A stretch of 14,990 nt of DNA from Croceimicrobium sp965658965 (GTDB lineage: Bacteria > Bacteroidota > Bacteroidia > Flavobacteriales > Schleiferiaceae): contig CBFHVV010000075.1 in assembly GCA_965658965.1 (NCBI GenBank), positions 1 through 14,990 on the forward strand, in the 5' to 3' direction. This document shows positions 1-7,041 of the stretch, piece by piece (the first letter of the stretch is position 1; the number at the start of each line of letters is the position of its first letter). Below the pieces are notes generated by a model, which worked only from the letters and a program-made list of their open reading frames with translations, was not told the DNA's origin and made no database searches. A program made the position numbers and the translations under genes.

Positions 1-254
1 TCCTCAGCTTTAGTCCAAGTACGCGCTTGTTCAGTAAGCATTTTAAAAAGCTCGGGCTTTGTGCTATTAGTCTTGTGCATGCGGGAGTTAATATCGAAGC
101 GACTCCAACTGCGAGTAAACTCATCTTCTTCCCTTAGTAATTCTTTGGCTTTCTCCAAAGAAGCAAATTTCACAATTCCAAGGAAAGGACTGTTTGCTTT
201 TAGACTACTAAGTGAAACCACAATTAAAAGAAAAGCTAGAGCAATATTTTTCAT
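1..254 (-). CDS. Secreted hypothetical protein, N-terminal part (runs off the left edge)
   Basis: I do not recognise this protein. The minus-strand frame is open from an ATG at 254-252 to the window edge, giving 84 residues. It begins MKNIALAFLLIVVSLSSLKA, a clear Sec signal peptide with a Lys at position 2, a hydrophobic core and a cleavage site near Ala20. The mature part is charged and probably helical (FASLEKAKELLREEDEFTRS, then SWSRFDINSRM) with several Trp, Arg and Lys residues. No catalytic motif or lipobox Cys is visible. It is the last of a minus-strand series after mscS-like and trmL, with 62 nt between its start and the end of the upstream gene, so co-transcription with that gene is possible. 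The signal peptide makes a real gene very likely; the function is unknown. Confidence 0.8.
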   Translation of the reverse strand, partial: MKNIALAFLLIVVSLSSLKANSPFLGIVKFASLEKAKELLREEDEFTRSWSRFDINSRMHKTNSTKPELFKMLTEQARTWTKAE

Positions 255-316
255 AATAAGATAGTGTTTAGTCTTGGTCTACCTAAGCATAAGATAAAGG
301 ACTCAAGAGATCAGTG

Positions 317-823
317 CTAATTATTGGCTTTCTTCATAATGCTTTTTTGAATAAACACATTATTAGGAATAGTAATTTCTTGATTATCCTCGGTTAGCAA
401 GGTTACAAAAAATAGTCCAATATCAATAACCTTGCCCTCTATCACGTAATCTTTACCTTCTAAAATTATAATAGAATCATTAAGTTTTACCGAATGATTA
501 AAGAATATAATTATACTTGAAGTAATATTAGATAGAAGAGACCACTGGGCAAAAAGTGCCACACCTACCACGGTTAGTACCGAACCAACAAAAACGGCAA
601 GATCTGCTTGCTTTACGCCCCATATTAAAAGTATGATTAATATAAAAACCGAAATAAAGGTAAGGTTAATAGCCTTTTTAACCACCACGCCTCGTGAGCG
701 ATGCAGTAAACTTTTATTTAGCTTCTTTTCAACAAGTTTATGATATATTTTTCTTAAAATTATAAAAAGAATAACTGCAACCACCGTTTCAATTACCCTA
801 ATGTAAAAAGACTCTGTTAACAT
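317..823 (-). CDS. Small MscS-family mechanosensitive channel protein
   Basis: A 168-aa membrane protein, probably a minimal mechanosensitive (osmotic release) channel of the inner membrane. Hydrophobic helices lie at about residues 7-25, 50-70 and 74-108. The third is the MscS-type pore helix with its Gly/Ala-rich stretch (VGSVLTVVGVALFAQWSLLS, 79-98), followed by SNITSSIIIFF and the start of the beta domain (KVIDIGLFFVTLLTEDNQEI, then TIPNNVF). IPN-x-x-F after the beta strands is typical of the family. The protein ends just after this point and lacks the C-terminal alpha/beta vestibule domain of E. coli MscS (286 aa), so it is a compact form. The ATG at 823 gives a plausible short N-terminus. 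It follows trmL on the same strand after a 148-nt gap holding an inverted repeat. Family assignment is confident; gating properties are not inferable. Confidence 0.88.
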   Translation of the reverse strand: MLTESFYIRVIETVVAVILFIILRKIYHKLVEKKLNKSLLHRSRGVVVKKAINLTFISVFILIILLIWGVKQADLAVFVGSVLTVVGVALFAQWSLLSNITSSIIIFFNHSVKLNDSIIILEGKDYVIEGKVIDIGLFFVTLLTEDNQEITIPNNVFIQKSIMKKANN

Positions 824-923
824 ATTTAATTTAGTATCTAATTATTTCTAAAAGCTTTAAGTTTAACTTTTAGCCAGATTTTTCCCTACTAATTGCAGCT
901 CAATGATGCATAAAAGGCACTTA

Positions 924-940
924 CAAATACTAAGTATTTG
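924..940. repeat. Perfect inverted repeat, 8-bp arms, between trmL and the mscS-like gene
   Basis: The arms are CAAATACT (924-931) and AGTATTTG (933-940) around a single A at 932. No T-run follows on either strand, so a Rho-independent terminator is unlikely. The site lies 32 nt beyond the trmL stop and about 100 nt upstream of the mscS-like start, a position that suits an operator. The half-sites resemble, but do not equal, those of the inverted repeat at 10093-10114 (CAA-TAC against CAAATAC). Confidence 0.5.
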
Positions 941-971
941 CTTCCTTAGACAACCAAGCTTGACGCAATTG

Positions 972-1424
972 CTATGCTAAACTTTTTAATGCATCGTACA
1001 CAACAATACTCACAGCATTGGCAAGATTAAGACTGCGCACATGCTCGCTGTAAATGGGAATTTTATAACATTTATCGCCATTTGACTCCAGCAAATCTCG
1101 TGGTAAGCCTACCGATTCTTTGCCAAAAACAAAATACATATCCTCTTGATAATCTATGGCTGTGTAATTCTGCTTCCCCGCACTGGATAGAAAAACCATA
1201 TTCTTCTCTTTGTTGATCTCCAAAAATTCCTCCAAGCTCTCATAGATACGTAGGGAGAGATGTTGCCAATAATCGAGGCCCGCTCGTCTTAAACGGGAGT
1301 CATCAATTTCAAAACCAAAGGGTTTCACCAAATGTAAAACGGAGCCAGAGGCTAAACTTAAACGGCCTATATTACCCGTATTATTTGGAATTTCTGGTTC
1401 AACCAAAACAATATTAAATGCCAT
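972..1424 (-). CDS. trmL: tRNA (cytidine(34)-2'-O)-methyltransferase TrmL
   Basis: This SpoU/TrmD (SPOUT) class methyltransferase uses S-adenosylmethionine to 2'-O-methylate the wobble nucleotide (C34 or cmnm5U34) of leucine tRNAs; it acts in the cytosol as a dimer. At 150 aa it has the short length typical of TrmL, without the N-terminal extension of larger SpoU enzymes. Motif 1 is PEIPNNTGNIGRLSLA (10-25) with the catalytic-type Arg21. The TrmL signature LRRAGLDYW is at 45-53. Motif 2 is FGKESVGLP (100-108). Motif 3 is IPIYSEHVRSLNLANAVSIV (122-141), whose trefoil knot forms the SAM site. The ATG at 1424 gives the expected N-terminus MAFNIVLVEPEIP. All key residues are present. The upstream gene ends 86 nt away on the same strand. 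Confidence 0.96.
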   Translation of the reverse strand: MAFNIVLVEPEIPNNTGNIGRLSLASGSVLHLVKPFGFEIDDSRLRRAGLDYWQHLSLRIYESLEEFLEINKEKNMVFLSSAGKQNYTAIDYQEDMYFVFGKESVGLPRDLLESNGDKCYKIPIYSEHVRSLNLANAVSIVVYDALKSLA

Positions 1425-1510
1425 ACTATCAGTACTCTTTAGGGAGAGCGAAGATATCTTAAATGAAGTAGCTAGCTAATGCCCATTAAATAGCGATGCT
1501 GATTTTTTTT

Positions 1511-2731
1511 TCAAGCCATAAGCTCAATAGTATATTTCTGTAAAGTGAAAGTATATTTCCCCCCACCCTGCAATAGAATTAAGCTACTCGCTTCAGGGTC
1601 AAACTTTAAAACTACACCAGCTTGATCGTAGCGAAACTCATCCTTACGACTGGCTTGCAAAGCAAAACTAGCTTGCCCCGTTGCCTGTGCAATTAAGCTA
1701 TTCTCGTCCTTAGTAATAGTGATTTTTAAGGGAAAATCAGCTGAAGAGTAAATCCCTAAATACTTATCTAATTCTGCCGAACTAATCTCATATACAGAGA
1801 AGCTGGGGATGCTAAACTCCTTGCCATTTATGGCTGATAGCACGGTAATTGAAATATCATTGATATTGTAATTATTACCATTTGAGCAGAGAGCATAGGA
1901 AATATTTTGGGAGGGGAAATGCGTAAAAATAGACCCAAAACCATCAATACTTCCTGTGTGACCAAAGCCTTTTTGGCTACCGAAAGGGAATTGAAATAAA
2001 GCCATGCCGTAGTCGTCTTTCATCATTTTCATCATGGCCAGACTTTCCTCTTTAAGTAATTCACCAGCAAATAAGGCATCGCTAAAGCGGGTTAAATCAC
2101 TAGGTGTAGATACGATTCCACCGGCACCCATAGGAATAGACATATCCGTTTCATTTTCTAGCTGCCAGCCATTTTGAAAAGTATAAGATTTACATTCGTT
2201 CTTTTCACTTTGAGCTGCCGCACCAAAATAGGTGTCTTCTAAGCCGAGAGGCACAATAATTTGTTCCTCTAAAAGATCGGCATAAGATTTCCCTTGATTC
2301 TTTTCCAGTATATAACTTAAGAGCAAATAATTGGAATTGCTATACTCTCCTTTTGTGTCTGGCAAAAAATCGCTTCCGCCTTGAGCAATCAGCTGCAGCA
2401 TTTGCTCTTGCGTTTTAGCTTCAGTATTCCAGCTTAGATAATCTGGATCCTGGGTAAAATTGTGAATGCCGCTACGGTGATTTAATAAATTATGAATAGT
2501 TATACGCTTAGCATTTTCGATGCTCGGAAAGTATGGAAAGATGTTTTGCTTCAAATCTAGGCTTCCCTCCTCTACCGCTTTAAGAACCATTACCGCGGTA
2601 AAAGTTTTTGATATCGATCCGATGCGGTACTTCGACTTAAGATTGGCTTTAAGCTCTTCGGCAAGATTGGCGAAACCTACCGCTTTAGCGTAAACTATTT
2701 CACCGTCTTTTGCTAAGGCTATACTCCCCAT
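1511..2731 (-). CDS. Beta-lactamase-family (class C-like) serine hydrolase, signal peptide disrupted
   Basis: A penicillin-binding-protein/beta-lactamase-fold serine hydrolase; members include D-aminopeptidases, esterases and class C enzymes, so the substrate is unknown. Counting from the ATG at 2731, the catalytic SxxK is S39-I-S-K42 within RIGSISKTFTA, the second motif is Y130-S-N132 (GEYSNSNYLLL), and the third is H258-T-G260 (GFGHTGSIDGFG), in the order and spacing of the family. Residues about 315-406 form a separate beta-rich tail (LDKYLGIYSSADFPLKITI), like the lipocalin-like domains often found after this fold. The start is a problem: the homologous frame continues upstream through an expected first helix (LNKEKLDAYFEVLAANHKF) to a signal peptide, but an in-frame TAA at 2807-2809 separates them (see 2732-2854). 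Initiation at 2731 would give a cytosolic protein missing its first helix. It may be a recent pseudogene, a sequencing error, or rarely read through. The catalytic core is intact. Confidence 0.85.
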   Translation of the reverse strand: MGSIALAKDGEIVYAKAVGFANLAEELKANLKSKYRIGSISKTFTAVMVLKAVEEGSLDLKQNIFPYFPSIENAKRITIHNLLNHRSGIHNFTQDPDYLSWNTEAKTQEQMLQLIAQGGSDFLPDTKGEYSNSNYLLLSYILEKNQGKSYADLLEEQIIVPLGLEDTYFGAAAQSEKNECKSYTFQNGWQLENETDMSIPMGAGGIVSTPSDLTRFSDALFAGELLKEESLAMMKMMKDDYGMALFQFPFGSQKGFGHTGSIDGFGSIFTHFPSQNISYALCSNGNNYNINDISITVLSAINGKEFSIPSFSVYEISSAELDKYLGIYSSADFPLKITITKDENSLIAQATGQASFALQASRKDEFRYDQAGVVLKFDPEASSLILLQGGGKYTFTLQKYTIELMA

Positions 2732-2854
2732 AAACTTATGATTAGCCGCCAGAACCTCAAAATAAGCGTCTAACTTTTCTTTATTGAGCCCCTGAGCCCG
2801 AGAATTTTAGCTAAAATAAAACAAGATTACTAGCAATAAGAAGTAAGGCTTCAT
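2732..2854 (-). other. Disrupted leader of the serine hydrolase: signal peptide with in-frame stop
   Basis: An ATG at 2854-2852 lies 123 nt (41 codons) upstream of, and in frame with, the ATG at 2731. It reads MKPYFLLLVILFYFS, then TAA (2807-2809), then NSRAQ and LNKEKLDAYFEVLAANHKF before joining the hydrolase frame. The pieces match what a periplasmic member of the family should carry: a hydrophobic signal peptide, an A-Q cleavage site and the first amphipathic helix. One base substitution at codon 16 would restore a full-length 447-aa precursor. I see no alternative ATG, GTG or TTG between the stop and 2731. Confidence 0.75.
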
Positions 2855-3108
2855 AGTGGTGCTTTTAATTAATTTCTAAAAAGTAAAGGAAAGCAATTTT
2901 CCGACTTCTAGTAAACCGGAGTGGATTTCTTATTCGCATTAACTTCTCATAAAAAAGAGACTTGCTCACTTTTTTTTTTTGCACATTAGAAGCTAATCAC
3001 CACTCGATTAAATATACTAATCGTCTTTCAATAGAGCCTCATTCTCTTTTGCTCATTGTTCAAAGATACCTCCATTAATTATTATACTTTAGGCTCAAAA
3101 TAAACCTC

Positions 3109-4953
3109 ATGCTACGAAAATTCGCTCTTTTATTAATCCTCATAAGCAGTTCTTTTAACATTCAAGCCAGCCATTTAATTGGTGGTGATATTACTTGGGA
3201 GTGCACCGGTAACAACAGCTATATTTTCACTTTAACGCTCTATCGAGATTGCTCTGGAGCGAACTTACCCACTGGTAATCAAACAATATCTGGCCCAACT
3301 GGAAATATTGTTTGCACCTATAATCCTAGCTTAAGCTCAGTTATTAGCAGTCTACCCAATAGCACAAACTGCCTAACGGAAAAAGGCGTTTACCGCAGCA
3401 ACCCGGTAAATTTACCTAGCACACCACCTCCTGCGGGTTTTGAGTTTTATTATAGTGGTTGCTGCAGGCCTGTCACTGAGAACACTAATTCCTCAAACTT
3501 TTATTTGCGGTCCAAGATGTACCCTTATACTAACCCTGGTGCTGGCTCTCCAACCAATATCAATAGCTGCTTCGATAATAGTCCACAGTTTTTAAACAAT
3601 CTGTCCTTTATAAACACAAACGGAAAGTTTAGCTTTAATCACCAGGTAATAGACGTCGATCAAGATTCGCTAAGTATAAGTTTTGCACAACCCTTCGAAA
3701 ATGCTTTCCAGCCCATTTCCTTTAGCATCGGATTTTCCTCTTTAGCTCCTTTTCCAGATTCTACTGAAAATGCATTGAATGGTCCAAACCTAATTAACAC
3801 CAATAGTGGAATTTTATCGATTGAAACCTATAATGCCATTTCTGGCTATTATGCGAACTGTGTAGTTGCTCGCTCATTCCGCAATGGACAGCTTATTGCA
3901 GAAGTGTACCGTGAGCTCCCGCTTTATATTCATAACTTACCTAGCAGTACAGTAAATAATCCTCCTAATTTAGAGATTGATACTGCTTTTTTCACCAAGG
4001 TGCGCCGGACTGGTAATACCTACCGCTTAACCGCGATGAACAACGATAGCATAGATCTTAATTTTGATGTAAGCGACTTTGACCTCAACGGTAACGGTAC
4101 TATTCAGAGCTTTTGTCTAAGTGCAAATGGTTCTAAAATCAATCCGCAAAACTTAATGACCGACACTGCTTGCGTAGGCGGTGGACCTTGTGCCACCATC
4201 GATACTATAGGCAGTGGGGGCTACTGCGGAAACCTAGTGAAAACCTTCAAATTTAAGTGGCTGGCTCAATGCTCCCTTTTAAGTGCTGGGCTAAAAGGAA
4301 GGACTAGTTATATCTTTCATATTAGCGCTCGTGACAATGATAGTATTCTTCCCAAATCGGGTCACTTAACGCTGATAATTGATCTCTTCCCCAGCCAATC
4401 TAATGCCCCAAGTTTTTCCATTAACAGTGGTAATACTGCAGGCGATATAGACTTTGTTTGGAACAAAACCAATGGCCAATCTGATTCACCTTTTCAGAGA
4501 TATCAAATTTATGGGAACTCAGGACCGGGAACAGCTTTCTTTCTTTTAGATAGTATATCAGACCCCACAAAGACTTCTAAAAGTTTTAGCGGTCTCAATT
4601 TCCCCGCAGAATTTTACCTTAATCAGGTCACAGGTAGTTGCCGGGCCACCTCTACTAACAGCGATACTGTTAATAGCAGCATTATTTTAAGTATGGATGA
4701 GTTTAGCGATGCTGGCCTGTACTTATACCCACAACCTGCCAAAGAATTCCTTATTTTAGAAAATACTTTGAATTTGGAAGAACTACAGAGTGCTAATTTG
4801 TATAACTCAAATGGGAACTTAGTCCAAGGCTTCCCCATAGACCCCAATGCCAGCAAACAAAAATTAATGCTCAGCATAGGAACGGGCCTCTATATTTTAG
4901 ATATCCAAATAGCAGATAAACATATAAGGAAGAAGGTGATAATTAAAAAGTAA
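3109..4953 (+). CDS. Large secreted surface protein with T9SS type A sorting domain
   Basis: A 614-aa exported protein of unknown role. The N-terminus MLRKFALLLILISSSFNIQA is a signal peptide, and the mature protein starts SHLIGGDITWECTGNNSYIF and continues LTLYRDCSG. This opening is shared by many Bacteroidota surface proteins annotated as gliding-motility-associated or adhesin-like. The middle contains many Asn, Ser, Thr and paired Cys residues (for example SGCCRP and CVGGGPCATID), is beta-rich, and has Asp-rich loops (VDQDSLSIS, DFDLNGNG, SARDNDSILP) that could bind Ca2+ as in cadherin-like folds. The last ~78 residues (from 537) are a T9SS type A sorting domain ending GLYILDIQIADKHIRKKVII. 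Its opening motif is YPQPAKE rather than the usual YPNPAKE. The protein should be exported by Sec, then moved across the outer membrane by T9SS and anchored or released. It is single, with a divergent neighbour upstream and a convergent operon downstream. Confidence 0.92.
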   Translation: MLRKFALLLILISSSFNIQASHLIGGDITWECTGNNSYIFTLTLYRDCSGANLPTGNQTISGPTGNIVCTYNPSLSSVISSLPNSTNCLTEKGVYRSNPVNLPSTPPPAGFEFYYSGCCRPVTENTNSSNFYLRSKMYPYTNPGAGSPTNINSCFDNSPQFLNNLSFINTNGKFSFNHQVIDVDQDSLSISFAQPFENAFQPISFSIGFSSLAPFPDSTENALNGPNLINTNSGILSIETYNAISGYYANCVVARSFRNGQLIAEVYRELPLYIHNLPSSTVNNPPNLEIDTAFFTKVRRTGNTYRLTAMNNDSIDLNFDVSDFDLNGNGTIQSFCLSANGSKINPQNLMTDTACVGGGPCATIDTIGSGGYCGNLVKTFKFKWLAQCSLLSAGLKGRTSYIFHISARDNDSILPKSGHLTLIIDLFPSQSNAPSFSINSGNTAGDIDFVWNKTNGQSDSPFQRYQIYGNSGPGTAFFLLDSISDPTKTSKSFSGLNFPAEFYLNQVTGSCRATSTNSDTVNSSIILSMDEFSDAGLYLYPQPAKEFLILENTLNLEELQSANLYNSNGNLVQGFPIDPNASKQKLMLSIGTGLYILDIQIADKHIRKKVIIKK

Positions 4954-4965
4954 TTTATATTCAGA

Positions 4966-4983
4966 GGCTTAGATAATTAAGCC
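4966..4983. terminator. Short hairpin between convergent genes, possible weak bidirectional terminator
   Basis: GGCTTA (4966-4971) and TAAGCC (4978-4983) can pair around a 6-nt loop. The hairpin lies between the convergent stops at 4953 and 5012, where a bidirectional terminator would be expected. The stem is only 6 bp and no clear T-run follows on either strand, so the role is uncertain. Confidence 0.3.
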
Positions 4984-5011
4984 CAAGACTAAATTGCTCG
5001 CATAGAGATTA

Positions 5012-6544
5012 CTAGGACTTTAGGTTTTTAATAAGAGTGCTAACAAACTCCTCACTACTATACGGTTTAGGAATAACATCTAAGAAACCAATCTCCAAAT
5101 AAGCCTTCACATCTTGCCTTGAGCTATTACCTGTAAGAGCAATAAAGGGCGTGGACTCATTATTTCTCTCGTATTTAGATTTTTGTCTGATCAAATCGGT
5201 TCCAGACAAATTTGGCATATTGATATCTAAAACGACTAAATCGAATTTTTGATCATGCATAGCAGCGAGAGCCTCCACTCCATCTTTTACCAGTACAAAA
5301 TTGGCCTCCTCTCGTTTTAGGATATGTTCAACAATAGATCGGTTGAGGTAGTTATCATCGGCAAGCAAAATGTTCTTCCCCTTTAAAAGGTTCGGTTGTA
5401 CTTCAGACTTAGAGGTAAGTTCTCCTTTACTTTCTACTTCTATTACTGTTTCGAAGTCAATTTCGATTTTAAAGCTAGTCCCTTTACCAAGCTCACTTTC
5501 CACTCCAATGCTCCCATCCATAGCGGATACCAAGCGCTTAACTATTGCCAATCCTAGTCCGGCCCCTTTATGAATCCTATTATCAGCCAGTTCATTTTGT
5601 TGGTACTCCTTAAATATGGTTGCCGCTTGCGCAGATGTCATTCCCCTACCCGTATCTTTAACTTCAAAACATATCTTGGCTTGACCATTAGCTGAGGACA
5701 GAGTTTTAATTGAAGCGCTAACCGAGCCCTGAGGCGTAAACTTTATTGAATTGTTAATGAGGTTCGTCAATATTTGGTAAATCCTCACATCATCGCCCAA
5801 AACAACTTTCGGCAAATTTGGGGACGTGCTAAAATGCAGGCTAAGTTCTGTATCCTTATGGCTACTTCGGTAATTGCCTTCAATCTGACTTAAAATAGAG
5901 CTTAAGCTAATTGGATCCTTACTAAGTTCAAGTTTCCCCGCCTCAACTCGTGAGAGATCCAGTATATCGTCGACGATTACCTTTAAATTTCTCCCCGCAA
6001 CACTTAAGTTCTTAAGATAGTCTTCCACCTTCCTCGAAACTTGCTCTTTACTTAGCAGTTCGGCATAACCTAGTATTACATTGAGGGGATTTCTAACTTC
6101 ATGGCTCATCATAGCTAAAAAGCGAGACTTTTCTTCATTAGCCTTTTCGGCGAGTTCCCTTTGCTTAATTAGTTCTTGATTATTCCTTTTCAATTCTCCT
6201 TTTAAAAGAAGTAGGTCGTTTCTATTTTGATTTAACTCTTTTAAACTCTGGTAAACTTTGGTGCGATCGTGAATTAAGACCGAAATGCTGCTAATAGTTT
6301 TTCGCAAATCCACGTCACACATATACTCTTTCTCTGCAGCAACAATCATTAAACCCTCCAAAAATAGCGGGGTATCAGTCTCTAAGGAATCAAGGGTTCC
6401 TATTAAAAATGGGCAAAGGAGATAAATGGATTGATTAGCAGCAAATTCTTTGATTAAGAAATTTCCCGAATTTATGGAACTAATATTACCTGAGAAGTTC
6501 ACTTCTAAAATAAGGTAATACGATTCTATTGGTGATGGGTTCAA
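5012..6544 (-). CDS. Hybrid histidine kinase with C-terminal receiver domain (TTG start)
   Basis: A 510-aa soluble sensor kinase. Residues 1-100 form an alpha/beta, PAS-like input region ending SISVLIHDRTKVYQSLKEL, with no transmembrane segment. A coiled-coil linker follows (about 100-140), then HisKA with phospho-accepting His148 in FLAMMSHEVRNPLN. The HATPase has the N-box NLINNSIKFT (Asn265), the G1 box DTGRGM (297-302) and the G2 box GAGLGLAIV (327-335). The receiver domain (about 390-508) has acidic D396/D397, phospho-acceptor D440 (VVLDINMP), T471 and K493, so all catalytic residues are intact. There is no HPt or DNA-binding output domain, so the phosphoryl group must pass to a partner elsewhere or act by allostery. 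The start is TTG at 6544; the frame is closed at 6557-6559 and the next Met is residue 67, inside the input domain. It lies 7 nt after the GTPase gene, indicating co-transcription and a likely functional link. Confidence 0.95.
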   Translation of the reverse strand: MNPSPIESYYLILEVNFSGNISSINSGNFLIKEFAANQSIYLLCPFLIGTLDSLETDTPLFLEGLMIVAAEKEYMCDVDLRKTISSISVLIHDRTKVYQSLKELNQNRNDLLLLKGELKRNNQELIKQRELAEKANEEKSRFLAMMSHEVRNPLNVILGYAELLSKEQVSRKVEDYLKNLSVAGRNLKVIVDDILDLSRVEAGKLELSKDPISLSSILSQIEGNYRSSHKDTELSLHFSTSPNLPKVVLGDDVRIYQILTNLINNSIKFTPQGSVSASIKTLSSANGQAKICFEVKDTGRGMTSAQAATIFKEYQQNELADNRIHKGAGLGLAIVKRLVSAMDGSIGVESELGKGTSFKIEIDFETVIEVESKGELTSKSEVQPNLLKGKNILLADDNYLNRSIVEHILKREEANFVLVKDGVEALAAMHDQKFDLVVLDINMPNLSGTDLIRQKSKYERNNESTPFIALTGNSSRQDVKAYLEIGFLDVIPKPYSSEEFVSTLIKNLKS

Positions 6545-6551
6545 GGCTGTA

Positions 6552-7037
6552 TTACTTTAGTGATTGTTTCGCTAGGGCGAGAAATGCCCCCTCTACATTC
6601 TCGTCTTCCTTAGCGCTGGTAAAAAGGTCAACCTTTAGGGCTAGCTGCACTTTTAGATCTGCAATTTTAGCGTCTGTTACTAAGTCTTTTTTATTCCCAA
6701 TTAAGGTCACTTCCTTCAGTCCAGACAAGTGCTTCATCGCTTCTAATCGTTCTTGTAAATTATGATAGGTTTCTTCTCGGCTGAGATCAAAAACATACAT
6801 GGCAGCGCTGGCGCCCATGAAATAAGCCTTTGGAACCTTTTCATCATCTTTAGTCCCGGCAACATCCCAAATAAGCAATTTGACTTCCTCATTTTCCAGC
6901 TTCACCAGCTTGGAGCTTACGCGCACCCCTATCGTGCTGATATAATCTTCTGAAAACTCATTAGATACAAATCGTCTAATTAACGAGGTTTTTCCCACTC
7001 CAAAATTCCCGACTAATAAAACTTTTTTTGCCACCAT
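6552..7037 (-). CDS. Ras/Rab-like small GTPase
   Basis: A stand-alone 161-aa small GTPase, a GTP/GDP-dependent switch. All five G motifs are present: G1 GNFGVGKTS (10-18; Lys16, Thr17), G2 Thr35 in YISTIGV, G3 WDVAG (57-61; Asp58, Gly61), G4 NKKD (115-118), and G5 TSAK (140-143), as in eukaryotic Ras/Rab proteins. Two positions are unusual. The residue after the DxxG motif, Gln61 in Ras, is Thr62, and the position of Ras Gly12 is Phe12. Intrinsic hydrolysis is therefore probably slow or differently catalysed. The C-terminus (LALAKQSLK) has no Cys, so no prenylation or palmitoylation as in eukaryotic members. It is the third gene of a four-gene operon, 4 nt after a roadblock/longin-like protein, which in other prokaryotic systems (MglB) acts on such GTPases. 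The target is unknown; the adjacent kinase is the obvious candidate. Family assignment is secure. Confidence 0.95.
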   Translation of the reverse strand: MVAKKVLLVGNFGVGKTSLIRRFVSNEFSEDYISTIGVRVSSKLVKLENEEVKLLIWDVAGTKDDEKVPKAYFMGASAAMYVFDLSREETYHNLQERLEAMKHLSGLKEVTLIGNKKDLVTDAKIADLKVQLALKVDLFTSAKEDENVEGAFLALAKQSLK

Positions 7038-7041
7038 TTAT

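Noticed and set aside
61..264. Plus-strand frame of 67 codons at the left edge
   Set aside because: It is the shadow of the minus-strand gene whose signal peptide is read at 254-195.
3056..3092. Promoter for the 3109 gene (TTG at 3056, TACTTTAG at 3085-3092)
   Set aside because: The spacer is 26 nt and the -7 element has a mismatch, so I could not defend it.
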